A program made the position numbers and the translations under genes. A stretch of DNA of 64,000 nucleotides from Wolfiporia cocos (Eukaryota; Basidiomycota; Agaricomycetes; Polyporales; Phaeolaceae), in the NCBI GenBank assembly GCA_029448655.1, contig JACCLO010000012.1, positions 558,001 to 622,000 on the forward strand. The letters run 5' to 3'. Below are positions 36,714-46,518 of this stretch, piece by piece (within the stretch, counting starts at the first letter, position 1; each line of letters begins with the position of its first letter). Under the pieces are notes generated by a model. That model was not told the DNA's origin. It saw only the letters and a program-made list of their open reading frames with translations, and did no database searches.

Positions 36714-36771
36714 ATGGCTTCTCTTCTGCAGCACAACGGAATTGAACGCAAGCTATCCATGGCGTTTGAGG
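36714..36771 (+). pseudogene. Stub of an HSPA12-like ATPase gene (F')
   Basis: ATG at 36714 followed by MASLLQHNGIERKLSMAFE, which matches the start of H (MASLPQYNGLQRKL) and the conserved KLVLAFD strand of the family. The similarity breaks off at about 36771, before the GTTYSG loop, and nothing further downstream resembles the family. Deletion or replacement removed more than 95 percent of the gene, leaving the divergent partner f. Short length limits certainty, but the flanking 400 bp of shared sequence with h/H supports the call. Confidence 0.75.
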
Positions 36772-37404
36772 CACCATTATTAGGGATGGGCAACCCCGCC
36801 TAGAAATGTGTCCTGAGCTTATCACGTCGGAGTCTGAACTACCTACCCAATGACTGCGAATGTGGCGCTGTTGACGCTGGTACTATCGGGACCTGAGCCT
36901 GTACCGGCTAAGCACCAGTGGCAACCACTGTAGACATGGCTATGTACTGCAACATTCATTCGAGATGTAAGCTACGTAGATGCTCAAGATATAATGAAAC
37001 ATACAATGAGCCCTTGATATCTTTCTCAGTTCTTTTCAGCGACTCCTTGACGATATCGAGCCATCGAACGCGACGTGGCGGCGCTCGCATCCCAGTTAGG
37101 AAGGCAGGTGTATTCATACCACTGGCATATAAATATTCTGCACCTCACAAGTACATTCATTCTGCAGGTGAATAATCTCAGAGCACTTTGTAGCTTCGAC
37201 CTGAGCGACCTGAGGGTCCTATCACTTTTCACATCATGATTGGCAAGCATTCTAAATTGCTTGTTGTACCTCATCACCAATGACGTACATCGGCAGAGAG
37301 CAGACGACAGGATTGCCAACTATAACTAGAGGTAACTAGAGGTAGACACGCTGGTTAACGGCATGCAACTTCACGAGACATCGACTTCTAATGATGCTTA
37401 CCAT
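36772..37404. other. Gene-free stretch between the ATPase stub and g
   Basis: DNA replacing the body of the lost ATPase gene. Only short frames; no transposon ends found. Confidence 0.4.
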
Positions 37405-38737
37405 CTACTCTACAGGGCTGCTTTGACATAGTTCAGATCCCAGTGTCTCCAGCGCAACCGCTGGCTTTAGCAGGATAGTCGGATGTAGAGCCCGTTCAGA
37501 GTCTGTACCTCCGGTCTGTACCACCCTTTGCAAGCCCATCTCAGTCGTACAGAGCACTCTGTGATCTGTAGTTGAGGAGTTATCCGCCTTCGGGTCCGCA
37601 TATCCGTCTGTCGCATGGTCTCCATCGAATCTCTCACCAGGTACAACGGTGAGTGTCTCGAAGTCCCCGGACATTACTTCTTCTCCTATAATCTGGCGCA
37701 GCCTCAGACAACTCTCGATGAGCGTCTTCAGCCGGTCTGCGTGATTGTCTCTGAGGAATGCGCATGACACTTCCGAACCCTGCACCAGGAATCCAGCCAC
37801 AGCGAAAATATCGACGATGTGTTGTGTGAGTCTTTCGAGCAGGTGCGTCTTCATGACGTCTCCCGGATGAAGCAACGCCCTAGTATGCAATCTCGTGAGG
37901 GCACGCCATCTGCCTGACACACCCTGACTTTCTGGGTATGAAGGGTCAGGCTAAATGTGATGCAGCCAAATTGAAAGTATGCGCCCCACCGTTGCGTCTA
38001 ATCTCTGTGTAAACACGGTTGGATGACACTTGCCCACCATCAGCCTGCTCGAAGGCCCAAGTAGCAATAATTTTGCATGCAAACGCCACAGTGCTCGCTT
38101 GAAGAGCGATTTGTATGCAGAATGTATCGTCCTGGTGCCGAACGATTCCAAGCAGCCCGACCAATGCCTCTCCCATGAGCGGTATGATCCTCTCCTTCGC
38201 ACTTTCTATCAGCAACGGCTCTGTGTGGTGCACAATGTTATCAAAGTTGATAGAATCTGAAATCTGTGCCGCCGCCTGGTAAATTTGCGAGTTCAACTGT
38301 TCGACGAGCGCTAGAACCTCCGCGTCAGACACGGAGTCGGTCTTCGTCAGGTAAATCTGCGCATCGCGGAGGTCGGCGCTCCGTGTCTCGAGGAGATCGA
38401 CTGTCTGCTGGTGCGTGCGTCGTAAAGCGTCGAGCTCGAGTTGCTGCTGCTTGTTGTTCCGGTGCGCCTCTTCTAGCTCTTCACAGACGGCTCGCAATTG
38501 GTCGTGCATATCTGCGATTTCCGAACGATTTTCCTGTACCCTTGTCTCTGCAGCGCCAAGACGCTCCTGCAACCTCTCCACCTCTTCACGCTGGATCTCG
38601 ACATTCGGCTCTTCATCGCCATTCCCAACTTGCCCGGATCTGCGGTGCGACTCACTGTGCCGGAGATACACACCGATTAACTGTGCTATGTATGAAAGGT
38701 TGTTCATCACGTAGCACCAGATGCGGAGCAGTTGCAT
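37405..38737 (-). CDS. Class I coiled-coil partner protein g
   Basis: Intact two-exon gene, the shortest partner (about 430 residues). It starts MQLLRIWCYVMNNLSYIAQL, a convincing hydrophobic N-terminal segment (about 1-26) that could anchor it in a membrane. A coiled coil with REEVERLQERLGAAETRV occupies about 45-120, followed by YLTKTDSVSDAEVLALVEQL and QIYQAAAQISDS. The phase-1 intron (about 37933-37986) leads to SQGVSGRWRALTRLHTRA. The C-terminal domain has GEEVMSGDFETLTVVPGERF, VLCTTEMGLQRVV and LLKPAVALETLG and ends CQSSPVE at TAG, with no extra tail exon, like c. Divergent from G with 880 bp between starts, enlarged by an inverted repeat. Confidence 0.86.
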
Positions 38738-39617
38738 GAGGGTGGTTGTAGTAGGATTAATGGACAGGCGTCGTAGCCCTTTGACTGGCGATTATTACAT
38801 TTTTCGCTAGCAGGCCTTCTCTCCGGGACTGTGAACCTTGGAATCAGACGTTTGACAGCTTCGTGAAGCTGGAGTGATCGTGATAGATGGGAATCAACGG
38901 CGTCCTGCTTTCTACGGCAGTAACGTGCGGACGAGACGGGGGCTGGGCACGAGGCGTCAGTCCGGGCCTCGAGGCTTGCTGGGGATCTCCGGCGGCGCAC
39001 ATCAAGCGTCTATTGTCGGCCAGATGTATCAGGTCAACTATTCGTACTTGCGATTTTGCCTTTGACAGTTGGCATTCGCCGCGGCCCCTTCTCGCCCCTC
39101 GTGGTATCGACAGACACGCATTGACGCTTGTCACGCCACAAATCGGTGCCGCACAGCAGGCGACCATTGCCACGTTGCACAGGCACCAAGACTCAACTCA
39201 AAAATTCCATACCTTGTTCTTAAGACTTGGTAGTACCTGCGCCACAAAGCTACAGGCAGCCTAAGTGCCCAAAGCAGACTTAGTACCTGCGCCACAAAGC
39301 TACAGGCAGCCAAAGCAGCAGCGGCGTGGCGCCGATTAGTGGCGCGATGAGCGTCAATATATTGGCCGATATGACCGACAAGCGAGAAGAGAGCACAAAC
39401 TGTCGGATGCAAAAGTGCAAAGTGCGAATTGTTGACCTGATACGTCTGGCAGACGGTAAGCGTCGCATGACACGCCTCGTGGATTGGAATTTTGGAGCCG
39501 AATTGGCCCCCGGGCCTGGCAGTATGGCATAGACGGTACTCAGCAAGAGCGAAATCTCAAAATCATAAGAGATCTCACGGTAGGATCCCAGAGTTGGTAC
39601 GCATTGTGCTGTCTCCC
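38738..39617. promoter_or_regulatory. Enlarged bidirectional intergenic region g/G
   Basis: 880 bp between divergent starts, longer than the usual 430-620 bp because it contains an imperfect inverted repeat (about 39005-39155 and 39315-39475) and a tandem 50-bp-period duplication (39231-39311). No other gene is supported here; frames on both strands resemble each other because of the inverted repeat. Confidence 0.5.
39005..39475. repeat. Imperfect long inverted repeat
   Basis: Left arm about 39005-39155 and right arm about 39315-39475 are reverse complements at roughly 70 percent by eye. For example TATCAGGTCAACTATTCG in the left arm matches the reverse complement of CGAATTGTTGACCTGATA in the right. 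The spacer of about 160 bp holds a 31-bp sequence repeated in tandem (39231-39261 and 39281-39311, starting TAGTACCTGCGCCACAAAGC). It might be a decayed foldback transposon; no target duplication was identified. Confidence 0.65.
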
Positions 39618-42090
39618 ATGCCGACACTACAACCGTACCGCGGGCTTACTCGCAAGCTCGTCCTTGCGTTCGACGTTGGTACCACGTATAGCGGTATCGC
39701 TTATGCACTACTTGATCCAGGAGCAACACCGCAGATTCTGGGAGTGACGCGGTGCGTCAACTCAATCGAACATACGCGCCACTTCACGGGCTCTGATCTG
39801 AATGGGACATATCAGCTATCCAGGGCAGGAGAGTGGAGTGGGCAATTCAAAGATCCCGTCGATATTGTACTACTCTTCTGATGGAGCCGTCTGCGCTTGT
39901 GGCGCAGAGGCAACGCTTCCTCAAGTCGTTGACAAAGCCGAGGACGAGGGATGGACTTTTGTTGAGTGGTTTGTACCACAATCGGTCTTAGAATATGAAT
40001 CGCATCATAACCTTTATGAGCAGGTTCAAGCTGCACCTACGGCCGACGTCGCTCAAGTCTGAAGATGATATACGAGCAAGAGTTCCACCGTTACCAGGGG
40101 GTAAAACGGTTATCGATGTGTTTGCTGACTTCTTGCGGTATCTGTACTCGTGTGCTCAGAAGTACATCGTTGAAACACACGCTAATGGCGAAAGTCTCTG
40201 GGCCTCTCTAGAGAGCCAGATTGAGCTTGTGCTGTCCCATCCAAATGGATGGGAAGGGAACCAGCAGACGAAAATGCGCCGTGCCGCTATCCAAGGCGGA
40301 TTGGTCCCTGACACTCAAGCAGGCCACTCTCGTGTTCACTTCGTCACTGAGGGAGAGGCGAGCCTCCATTTTTGCATAAATAGTGGATTCGCCACGGAAA
40401 CTCTGCAGGTGAGGGACCTTCCTGAGTCGATGTGCTATTCGATTGGATGATGATATGGCATAGGATGGCAAGGGCATTATGATTGTGGATGCGGGAGGTG
40501 GTACAGTCGATATCAGCACGTACAAGTTCGCCCAGCTATCACCTCTAGCTATTGAAGAGGTCGTTGCTCCTGATTGTACGTCTTTGATGAAGCGCAATGC
40601 GTAGCATCACGAGTTCACGTAGTTTGTGCAGGCATTATGCAAGGATCAACAACCATTAATGTGCGAGCGCGAGCATTTCTCGAGAGTACGCCACCCCATT
40701 TTCTCTTCGATAGACTTCACCAATTAACAGATTCATATACTGTTAGAGAAGTTGCAAAATTCAGCATACAAAGATGACATCGTAGTAATGATGGACTATT
40801 TTGATAAGTCCACAAAGCCCGTCTTCAAAAGTTGTACCGAGACGTCGTACATCAAGTTTGGAACCATGAGGTGTAATGAACCCACCGTGGGTATCCGTCG
40901 GGGTCAGATGCTCCTCACTGGGTGTGTTGCCTATAATTACTGCGCCTGATGTGATAGGTTATATCGCATGTAGATCCGAAGTTGCAGCGCTTTTTGAGCC
41001 TTCCATTACCGTGGTTGTGGAGTCCGTGCTCAAGCAGCGCATAGACGCTCCTGTGCCGGTGACTGTGAGCCCTCGATTATCCATCTGATGTGTAGACGCT
41101 AATCATTCGTGTAATATAGACGGTATTCCTTGTAGGGGGCTTCGCAGCAAGTCCTTGGCTTTTTTCTCAACTTCAGTCAGCATTGCAACGCGCGGACCTC
41201 ACTCTTTCACGCCCGGATGGACATACGTGTGTTGATTTAGCAGATTGTTAAAGCTCCATTGCTCTCAGTTATATTGATATGTTCTTTTCCAGGAACAAGG
41301 CGGTTGCCACGGGTGCGATCTCACACTACCTAGATCATTGGGTGTCCGTTCGCGTCGCCAGAATCACATATGGCGTTCCTTGTATAACTACCTACTTTGA
41401 GACCAACCCAGAACATTTTGCACGACGTGACCAACGGTTTGTACAACCCTCCGGCTGTCAAGCGTTGCCAAACGTCTTTGATGTCATTCTGGCGAAGGTC
41501 AGATAGATACTGCTTAATCATATTGACAACCACTCAACCATGCATTCCGCAGGGTTCTCCAATGCGAGAAAATAAGGAGATATCTCGGTTGTACCACGTG
41601 GAGGCCCGTAGTCGTCGCGAGCTTCACTCAGTCACTGCCGATATCACCGCCTACAGAGGCAGATCCCAGAATCCACGATGGTTGGACGTTGAACCCGGTA
41701 TAGTCTGACAACCAATGCGCACACCATATAGCTAACGATATAACTTCAGCGACATATTCTCCGTTGTGCATAGTTTATGCTGATACAACCCACGTCCGAA
41801 AGGTGAAACAGAAGGGTGCTGGAGGCATATTCTTTGTTCTGGAATACAAGGTTGTCTTGATCTGCGGCCTCACAGAATTGAAAGCGCAGATAAGCTGGAT
41901 CGAGAACGTAAGTTTGCCTCTTTATTATCTAATCCTCCATGTTCATGTGATTCGGACGAATACGCTAGGGCAAAGAGAAGCGGTGAGCTACTGCCTTCTT
42001 GCACATCACAATGCGCATGATTGATTAATATCATTCTCAAGGGGTCCCGCGACGATAGTCTACGATGACGATGCAGAAGCTAAATGTTGA
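39618..42090 (+). CDS. HSPA12-like Hsp70-family ATPase G
   Basis: Intact class I ATPase. It starts MPTLQPYRGLTRKLV, then AFDVGTTYSGIAYALLDPGA. Later exons give YPGQESGVGNSKIPS, FKLHLRPTSLKSEDDI, VTEGEASLHFC, IMIVDAGGGTVDISTYKF (about 40475-40530), NSAYKDDIVVMMDYFDKSTK, FLVGGFAASPWLFSQLQS (about 41124-41180), NKAVATGAISHYLDHW, ICGLTELKAQISWIEN, a 14-nt exon at 41969-41982 and IVYDDDAEAKC, stop TGA 42088-42090. All ATP-binding motifs are consensus. The Cys at the very end replaces the Asn of E and H. Divergent from g, with which it shares class. Downstream lies a hAT-like insertion. Confidence 0.9.
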
Positions 42091-42537
42091 ATCAGTCCCC
42101 ACATAGTTGTTAGTTGCTGGCATATACCCTGCTTCCGCTTCTAGTGCTATGTCCGCATTCACTCGGCAAGCATAACTAGTTGTCCCATTCTTCGTCGGCA
42201 ATGATGGCATCACGCAAATGTTCTGCCGTAGTTATACTCTCATCAGTCTGGGCATGAGAATCTCAGCACGTTTAACCAACCAGCCTAGCTGTACAAGCCA
42301 AGCTCCGAGTACTCAGTCGGTGAGAGTCTGTAGTTGTACTGGCACCATTGGAATATCGGCGGATTAGTGAGGCTATTGTATCTGTATTGCCGGATTGCTA
42401 TGTTTGCTTCAAAGGAGGGCCAGATGATTGATGCAGGGCAGAGCAAGCGGGATCTTTGTTACGCGAGGTTTACACATGTTGTACCGGAATGGTAGTTCAA
42501 GAAATGACATTGAACGCGTTGATGACTGCAACGATGT
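42091..42537. other. 3' flank of G
   Basis: 447 bp between G and the target duplication of the second transposon. No gene supported. Confidence 0.45.
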
Positions 42538-42545
42538 ACAGATAT

Positions 42546-44003
42546 TAGTGCTGCCGCAAAGGCAAGGTACCTCTTACCTCGAGGTAACCAAAGGTAACAT
42601 GCCGAGATGCCGCTTTACCTGGAGGTACCTCGAGGTAAACCGCCGAAATGCCGATGTGACCTCGAGGTACCTCGAGGTACCTTCTTCCGGTTATGGTATA
42701 TACAGTGTACCTTGGCACAGCAGTTTGAGATTGACTACTTGTGAGCGTAGATCTGAGCATATTACAATCTAGAGTGCATAGACGTTTCGTTTACATTCAG
42801 TGGAATACACACACGAGATATGAAGGAGATTGAACGAGGGGAAGTGGTATAGATTTAAGATACTTGACCAGAGCGTGCATTTGTGCTGTCTTGGCACGGC
42901 GTGACAATCCGTGACAGTCCAATGATCACTACGTCACAATGAGCCAGATGAGCCACACAGTCGGCCATTCATGCTCTTGACGATACTCGTCTCTCGTGAG
43001 TATGGCTCGTATATTCACATTTTAATCGACCCTAGCTTCTGTGTTGCTGATAATGAGGTATCTACCGAACAGATCTCCCAACGCACTATTTGTGTCACGT
43101 AACGGGCGCTTCCGTTGCGATCGCGCGGACGCGCCCGCGGCAATATGTCACGCTTCTGCGACTTTCGAATCCATAGTACGCATCCCATATTCAGCAACAG
43201 TATAGAGAACAAATATCCAATGTATTTCATATGTGTGAACACTGGCAAGTTTTTCTATAATTTTAAATGGCCTAATTTACGTGGGATCATGGCCACACAA
43301 CTTGAAACCGGGTCAGACGCAGCTAAATTGGCAGTTTTATTGCAGCCATTCACGCTGGAGGGATCCTACATGCTCAAGAATTTTTCAGGATCATTTACAA
43401 TCATCATATATGATGTATGTACAACATGAAGGCCATAGGTTCAGAACTGAGGACAAAGGATGAGTTTGTGCCAAGGACTACTAGAACACTGTACGTCGTG
43501 CTTTTGCATTGGCCCTCTCCATTCCTCGTTCCTGCTGAGCTGCAATATATCCATTACCATCCACCATCTGTCACAGAACATGCACCTGTGACTGCAACCT
43601 CATATGGGGGGTCAACTCTAATCTTGGCTGATACTACGGCAGCTGTCAATAATCTCACTTAAAGCTGTGCTGACCGACTCTCCTTCACTGATAACTAGCT
43701 GCGTGATGATGTGCTAACTATCGAGGTGGATACACTAGATGGGCCCCTAGACTTCGCAGACACTGTATAAGTCTATTAACTACGAATGCGTTTGACTCAA
43801 ATTCCATGAACACAACCCCATAGCTTCGCAAAGCCGAACGACCACTCACATCAAGCGCTCGAGCTTACTGTATTAGGTAAACTAGCCGAATTTGCTCGAT
43901 CACCTCGAGGTACCTCGAGGTGACCTTGATCTATCTCGAGGTAAACCGAGGTGACGTTGCCATCACCTCGAGGTGACCTTTACCTTACCTTCCGGCAGCA
44001 CTA
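42546..44003. mobile_element. hAT-like element with ACCTCGAGGT arrays
   Basis: A 1458-bp element. Termini TAGTGCTGCCG at both ends, continuing imperfectly (AAGGCAAGGTA against AAGGTAAGGTA), flanked by a perfect 8-bp duplication ACAGATAT at 42538-42545 and 44004-44011. Subterminal blocks contain repeated palindromic ACCTCGAGGT units: at least four in the left 120 bp and three in the right 110 bp, some overlapping as ACCTCGAGGTACCTCGAGGT. The interior is AT-rich. Its longest frames (43115-43429, 43417-43662) are short, and only a stretch near 43310-43400 faintly recalls hAT transposase (LLQPF and SGSFT), so the element is probably a deletion derivative. It lies between G and h, harming neither. 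Confidence 0.87.
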
Positions 44004-44011
44004 ACAGATAT

Positions 44012-44385
44012 GCATCTTCTATAGAAAAGCATCTTGATTAGGCAACTCCCTAATACGGTAGCCACTGCACATGGAACCCGCCGACCGAAGCTTGAGGCCC
44101 CCGACCCAAGCCTGGAGTTTGTCGCACCTCGGCTACGTCACGGTAACTCTACATTCCGTGCAAGAGCACGGGTTATCCAGCTAGTAGGTATTATGGACGT
44201 TGGCCCTAATTTATAAACACCTCCATGATAAGGTAGTCTTTTCGGTATGAAGGGGTTCCGCGCTTTACTGAAACAAGAGCGTCTTTTCGTGTCTAAGGCT
44301 ACCTGTCGTTCTTGATCAAGAGACTCTCGACGAGAACAAATGAGCACTTGAAAACCTTACATAGTTCACCATGACCGCTCGATAC
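44012..44385. other. 3' flank of h
   Basis: 374 bp between the transposon and the stop of h. Short frames only; nothing recognised. Confidence 0.4.
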
Positions 44386-46048
44386 TCAGATACCATCGGC
44401 CCGCAACTCGTCGATGAAGGTCTCAAGCACGACCTTTGGCTTCAATAGCATCACTATATGCGGGTGCCCCGCAATTTTGTCCCCAGACTCCCTCCGCTCT
44501 ACCCTCTGCAGCCCCACCTCAGTTGTCCCAAGCAACAAAGGCGAGGGTTTGTCGGAAGGGCGCGCAGTCCTTGCATGGCTACTGGGGAACGCATTGACCA
44601 TCTCGTCAGGATTGAACGGCATTCCCCACGCGCATATACTCGGTTCGAGATGGCTCGAGACGACTCCTTCGCCGATTGCTTTCTGGAGCGACAAGCTGAT
44701 GGTGATTATCGACTGCAGCGTCTCGCCAAATTGCGTGCGGAGAGTCTGGTAAAGCGCGGGCGGCGATATGCTTGAACCTGCGAGTAGCATGATTTCGGTA
44801 ACGAGACCCGCCAAACTGTCGCGCAGATGATGCTCTGTGGCTTCTGACCGTGTGATGGAGCGCAATGAGCTTTGAGTCAATACACGCCAGCGTGTGGAGA
44901 CCGAGGGCTCCTCTGGGGTAACGCTCGTAAGGCGAGGCAACTAAAGAGGTGGATTGAAACTGACCAGTGTCCCTCAGACGATCATAGACTTTCCTAAACA
45001 TATCGTTGGCCGCATCATGTTGGAAGTTCCAAGTAGCGATCACAGAAGTCGCAAATCTGATAACAGCGGACTGTAAAGCGACCTGCACGCAGATTGGCTC
45101 CGCGCTGTGTGCGCGTGCAACTACCAAATCCAGCAGATGGGGCCCAATATGCTGCTCGACGTTTGCCTTCATCTCGGCTACCCATTTATCCTCAAGTCTT
45201 TGGGAACGGCTGAAATCCATCTTGCAGTCTGCCATCTGCGCTGTCAACTGGTAGACAAGAGAGTTTAGCTCTCCTAACATTCGCAGGAGATCAGCTTCTG
45301 AGAGACTGTCAACCATAGTCAGGTATGTCTGGGCGGCACGCAGCTCTGAAGTCCTCGTCTCCAGCAGAGTCAAAGTGTCCTGGTGCTTCGTGCGCAGCAC
45401 CACTAGAGCGCGCGCATGCTCCTTGTTGGCCTGTTCCTGACGCTGCAAATCATCCTCCCATGCTTTCTGAAGCTCGGCAACTCGACCCTCCAGACGCCGT
45501 CTGTCGTCGCCAGCTCGCCCGAGGTTGGCGCTGGTCTGCTTCAGCTGCCCCTGTAGACCTAGCAGAGTCTCTTTGAGTTGTCGTTTCTCGCCCTGAGCCT
45601 GAGTTAGGCTGGCGCTTGCCCCTCTCATCCGCTCCTGCAGATCCAACAATGATTTCTCGGCACTGTTCTTGTCCTCGTTGGCTTTGCGGAGCTCGTTTTC
45701 CATCATCTTCACCCGCTGCTGCAGCCTCATTGCCTCCTCTTTATCGAGCCCCTCCTCGCTCCTCGCTGTTCTTTCTGCTTCTGGCACCGTCCTTGTGCCA
45801 TGACCTTGAACGCCTTCATTCTGCGAGATGTGCGTAGACGCGTGAGTACTACTCGCAGTGTCATCGCGTTGCTTGAAAGGCGCATTTCGGGGGTCACCCG
45901 TTCTACCAACTACCGGACGTCGGCCGCCGTTATGACCATTGGCGGGTTGACGAGGCTTTGATCGATGCGAGCCTAAGCGCGGAAACCGGAGGGTCAGTGC
46001 ATAGGTCAATGTCGAGATCGGCATAGGTGTAGGTCGCAGCGGGCTCAC
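44386..46048 (-). CDS. Class II coiled-coil partner protein h
   Basis: Intact two-exon gene, paralog of f. It starts MSPLRPTPMPISTLTYAL; a weakly hydrophobic patch (about 10-22) is followed by basic residues. A Gly/Ser/Arg-rich linker leads to a long coiled coil at about 90-230 (for example GLDKEEAMRLQQRVKMMENE). The signature is YLTMVDSLSEADLLRMLGEL, with Met in place of the usual Lys of LTK. The phase-1 intron (donor GTCAGT near 44965, acceptor CCCAG near 44916) precedes EPSVSTRWRVLTQSSLRS. The C-terminal domain has GEGVVSSHLEPSICAWG, LGTTEVGLQRVE and LLKPKVVLETFIDEL, ending RADGI. Divergent from H, 470 bp between starts, the shortest intact divergent space. Confidence 0.85.
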
Positions 46049-46518
46049 TCGTAGTATCGATTGGGATCAAGGGGATTTGAATACCTGCGCGATGAACCGC
46101 AGCTGTGACATGTTTCTAACTTCGGCCGCTTCTCGGTTCCTCCGGTGGTGTGCTTTCGGAAATGGCTCCTATATCCGCGCTTGCTCGTCCGGCTTCGTTA
46201 GATGATCCTCCATCACAATCCAACAAATCGGTAGTATATACACGTGTATCCGTGGATCAGGTTCGTTTTTGCTCACTTTGCCTCGGTATGTTACACAGAG
46301 AGGTACATCGCGCTGTTGCGGTCCTAGAATGGCATATACCTGGAACGTAATTCAACTAGTATGCCTCATTGCTCGGATTTCGACGAGAACGTAGATATAC
46401 GCTTCCAAAATTCATGATGCGCAGCACGTTCCGTTCACATTCATAAAGTGATACAAGCGTACCGGCCCAACCTTCATCCACGCATTTTAGTTCACTTTGA
46501 GCTTCGACCAACTCATTA
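46049..46518. promoter_or_regulatory. Bidirectional intergenic region h/H
   Basis: 470 bp, shares long blocks with the f upstream region (36282-36713), for example around 46388-46440. Conserved between two modules of the same subclass, so it is the best place in the window to look for shared promoter elements. Confidence 0.55.

Noticed and set aside
43115..43662. hAT transposase gene inside the second element
   Set aside because: Only a faint resemblance over a few residues; frames are too short and interrupted to call a transposase.
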